DNA from: Clostridia bacterium
GTDB lineage: Bacteria > Bacillota > Clostridia > Oscillospirales > CAG-272
Length of the DNA stretch: 6,754 nucleotides
Assembly: GCA_017958705.1 (NCBI GenBank)
Contig: JAGDCE010000020.1
Coordinates: 1-6,754 of the forward strand
Direction of reading: 5' to 3'
Positions 4,957 to 6,754 of this stretch are shown here, piece by piece. The notes beneath the pieces were generated by a model. That model ran no database searches, was not told the DNA's origin, and saw only the letters and a list, made by a program, of their open reading frames with translations. How positions within the stretch are numbered: position 1 is the first letter of the stretch; each line of letters opens with the position of its first letter. The position numbers were made by a program, and so were the translations under genes.

Positions 4957-6051
4957 ATGAAATCAAGGATCATTGCCTGTCTTCTCGCCGTGCTGCTTGC
5001 GGCGGGGATGACGTCGTGCGACATGGTTAACGAAATGATCGACTCGCTCCGCCCGGAACAGGAGACGGAAACGGAACCCGAAACGGTTCCGGAGACGTTC
5101 GAGATTATTCACGCGGACTATACCGATCCGATCACGGGAGAGCCGACCGAGACAGATCTTTCCGGATCGCGCCCGATCGCGATCGTGATAAAGAATGACA
5201 GAGTCGCGTCGCCGCAATTCGGACTTTCACGCGCCGCTGTCGTATACGAGGCGCTCGTCGAAGGCGGTCTGACGAGATTTTTAGCGGTGTATTCCGATAT
5301 AAGCAAGCTCGACAAGGTCGGACCGGTCATAGACTCCCGTTCGTATTTCTATGATTTCGCAACGAACCACAACGCCGTGTTCGTCCAGGCGGGCACGACG
5401 GCGGAAGGCAACAAGATACAGGTCGAGCGCGGCATCACGGCGCTTGACGCGATCGTCGGCGACATGAGCCCGGGCTTCTACCGCGACGCGACGCTGAAAA
5501 CGACGCGCGGAACGGAGAACAGCATAGTCACGGACAGCAACGGTCTGCGATCAAGGGCGAACGCCTTTGGCGTAAAGTTGAAGGTCGACGTTCAGATGTC
5601 CCCGTATTCTGTCGAGGATTATCTTCAGAACAGGGATATGACCGGCGGCAATTACTGCACGCATTTAAGCATTCCTTTCTCGGCGAATATGACGGTGGAA
5701 TACTCTTATTCCACGCTGACAAACACCTATTCGAGATCGCAGTACGGCGAACCGCATCTCGATGCGTCGACAGGGAAGCAGCTGGCGTTTACCAACTTGA
5801 TTATACTTATCTGCGACTATATCACTGTCAACACCTCGACCGGTGAGATGAAGATAATCAACTCCGGCAGAGGAAGCGGATATTACGTTTACGGCGGAAG
5901 CAGCGTCATGATAACGTGGCAGAGATCGAACGGCGCCACGCCGATAAAGCTGTACGAGGCGGACGGAATAACGCCGCTGCACATCGCGTCGGGCAACACG
6001 TATGTCGCCGTCGCGTCTCCCAAGCTTTCCGGCAAGATCAGCTTTGAATGA
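4957..6051 (+). CDS. YerB-family (DUF3048) lipoprotein
   Basis: The 364-residue protein has a lipoprotein signal peptide: MKSR, a hydrophobic stretch and the lipobox MTSC with Cys21 as the lipidation site. An acidic Glu/Thr/Pro-rich linker (33-49) follows, then the DUF3048 N-terminal domain from about 70: RPIAIVIKN (72-80), PQFGLSRAAVVYEALVEGG (86-104), TRFLAVY (106-112), VGPVIDSRSYF (121-131) and the VFVQAGTT region (141-148). The C-terminal DUF3048 domain (about 265-364) includes GEPHLDASTGKQLAFTNLI and GSGYYVYGG. It should sit on the outer face of the membrane. B. subtilis YerB is the prototype and its biochemical role is not established to my knowledge. The start ATG has AAAGGAAG a few bases upstream. 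The stop TGA overlaps an ATG that could start the next gene. Confidence 0.92.
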   Translation: MKSRIIACLLAVLLAAGMTSCDMVNEMIDSLRPEQETETEPETVPETFEIIHADYTDPITGEPTETDLSGSRPIAIVIKNDRVASPQFGLSRAAVVYEALVEGGLTRFLAVYSDISKLDKVGPVIDSRSYFYDFATNHNAVFVQAGTTAEGNKIQVERGITALDAIVGDMSPGFYRDATLKTTRGTENSIVTDSNGLRSRANAFGVKLKVDVQMSPYSVEDYLQNRDMTGGNYCTHLSIPFSANMTVEYSYSTLTNTYSRSQYGEPHLDASTGKQLAFTNLIILICDYITVNTSTGEMKIINSGRGSGYYVYGGSSVMITWQRSNGATPIKLYEADGITPLHIASGNTYVAVASPKLSGKISFE

Positions 6052-6055
6052 GGTG
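6050..6055 (+). promoter_or_regulatory. Ribosome binding site of the CBM9-like gene
   Basis: GAGGTG lies 4 nt before GTG at 6060 and overlaps the yerB-family stop codon. It favours GTG-6060 over ATG-6048, which has no comparable upstream SD. Confidence 0.6.
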
Positions 6056-6059
6056 CGCC

Positions 6060-6662
6060 GTGAAAAAATACGAGATCGTGATGACCGGCGCTCCGGTCGA
6101 TTTCAGAAAAGCGCGGCTCGCGCCGATAGACAATTACGTATGGGGCGGTGAATACCGTCCGGAAGCGTACGCGAGGCTCGCGTTCGTGCCGGGCGACGGT
6201 TTTTACGCAAAGCTTACGGTGAAGGAGAAGGATCCGCGCGCCGTGTATCGCAGCAACATGGACCCGGTCTATAAGGACAGCTGCCTCGAGTTTTTCGCCG
6301 CGTATAAACCCGGCGGTTACATAAACTGCGAGATGAACGCGAACGGCGCGATACTGTCCGCTTACGGCGCCGGCAGAGAAGGGCGCGTGCCGCTCGATAA
6401 GATCTGCGGCAGATTCCCGGACGTGACCGCGAAAAGATCCGGCGACCGCTGGACGGTCACGGTCCGCATCGGGCTGGATATTATAAAAGCCGTATACGGC
6501 GACGACAGCTTCACCGAAGGCGACGTCATTTACGGCAATTTCTATAAATGCGGAGATGATACGGACGTCCCGCATTACGGCTCGTTCGCGCCGGTCGGCA
6601 CAAAGAAACCGGACTTCCACAGACCCGAGTTTTTTGCTCCGATGGTACTTACGAAAATATAA
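6060..6662 (+). CDS. CBM9-like carbohydrate-binding family protein
   Basis: With the GTG start at 6060 the protein has 200 residues (MKKYEIVMTG...); the in-frame ATG at 6048 would add four residues and give an ATGA overlap with the upstream stop. GTG is preferred because GAGGTG precedes it. The sequence is that of a single beta-sandwich of the carbohydrate-binding module family 9 type. Signs are DPVYKDSCLEFFAAY (68-82), GGYINCEMNANGAILSAYG (85-103), WTVTVRIGLDII (131-142), YGNFYKCGD (158-166) and HYGSFAPVG (172-180) followed by FHRPEFFAPMVL (186-197). There is no signal peptide and no attached catalytic domain, so it is probably cytosolic and its ligand is unknown. It ends the plus-strand operon, about 20 nt before a strong terminator. 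Confidence 0.82.
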   Translation: MKKYEIVMTGAPVDFRKARLAPIDNYVWGGEYRPEAYARLAFVPGDGFYAKLTVKEKDPRAVYRSNMDPVYKDSCLEFFAAYKPGGYINCEMNANGAILSAYGAGREGRVPLDKICGRFPDVTAKRSGDRWTVTVRIGLDIIKAVYGDDSFTEGDVIYGNFYKCGDDTDVPHYGSFAPVGTKKPDFHRPEFFAPMVLTKI

Positions 6663-6682
6663 CGTCGATATAACGGCAAAGA

Positions 6683-6711
6683 AAAAGGGCTGCCCGCATG
6701 ACAGCCCTTTT
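6683..6711. terminator. Bidirectional rho-independent terminator
   Basis: AAAAGGGCTG (6683-6692) pairs perfectly with CAGCCCTTTT (6702-6711) around a 9-nt loop. The T run closes the stem on the plus strand and is followed by TAACTTT; the A run on the left gives a T run on the minus strand. It lies between the convergent ends of the CBM9-like gene and the gene ending at 6725. Confidence 0.9.
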
Positions 6712-6724
6712 AACTTTGATCCCG

Positions 6725-6754
6725 TTATTTTCCGAGCGCTTCGTCCTTTTTGTC
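6725..6754 (-). CDS. C-terminal end of a convergent gene (5' truncated)
   Basis: Reading the minus strand from the window edge gives nine codons, DKKDEALGK, followed by TAA (6725-6727). The position just across a bidirectional terminator supports a real gene end, but the fragment is too short to identify a family. Confidence 0.5.
   Translation of the reverse strand, partial: DKKDEALGK

Noticed and set aside
3983..4966. 327-codon open frame on the minus strand
   Set aside because: It lies wholly opposite the S1-domain gene, has arginine-rich low-similarity sequence and no family motifs; a shadow of GC-rich coding DNA.
5889..6620. 243-codon open frame on the minus strand
   Set aside because: Antisense to the yerB-family and CBM9-like genes, with no recognisable motif or ribosome binding site.

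Overview
The window looks like chromosomal DNA of a fermentative, probably gut-associated Clostridia member (Firmicutes). The evidence is GC-rich coding sequence with strong AGGAGG-type ribosome binding sites, several TTG starts, a tsaE-tsaB operon, a YerB/DUF3048 lipoprotein, a cytosolic GH27 alpha-galactosidase and a CBM9-like protein. The genus cannot be named from the sequence.

Layout. Positions 1-107 hold the C-terminal end of a plus-strand gene: one membrane helix and a basic tail. Positions 108-511 separate this gene from a convergent minus-strand operon. They hold no gene but a striking non-coding element of about 390 bp. It is bounded by nested inverted repeats (118-169 against 451-504). 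Inside are a terminator-like hairpin, an array of at least seven mini-hairpins separated by AGCTAAATT / AATTTAGCT spacers in two mirror-image halves, and one larger hairpin (437-488). This is the most unusual thing in the window.

Positions 512-3799 are a tightly packed minus-strand operon, read in the order tsaE - tsaB - rpiB - GH27 - ruvX. TsaE and TsaB belong to the tRNA t6A37 modification machinery, and RpiB is the sugar-phosphate isomerase of the pentose phosphate pathway. The GH27 enzyme is a predicted intracellular alpha-galactosidase-type glycosidase. RuvX is a YqgF-family nuclease carrying an extra N-terminal Cys-rich (probably zinc-binding) domain. Overlaps or very short gaps throughout suggest translational coupling; tsaE, tsaB and ruvX all appear to start with TTG.

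Positions 3800-4009 form a divergent promoter region with a recognisable sigma-A-type promoter in each direction, a short palindrome between them and a hairpin in the plus-strand leader. Positions 4010-6662 are the plus-strand operon: an S1-domain RNA-binding protein, a YerB-family lipoprotein and a CBM9-like protein. A clean bidirectional terminator (6683-6711) separates it from what appears to be the last nine codons of a convergent minus-strand gene (6725-6754).
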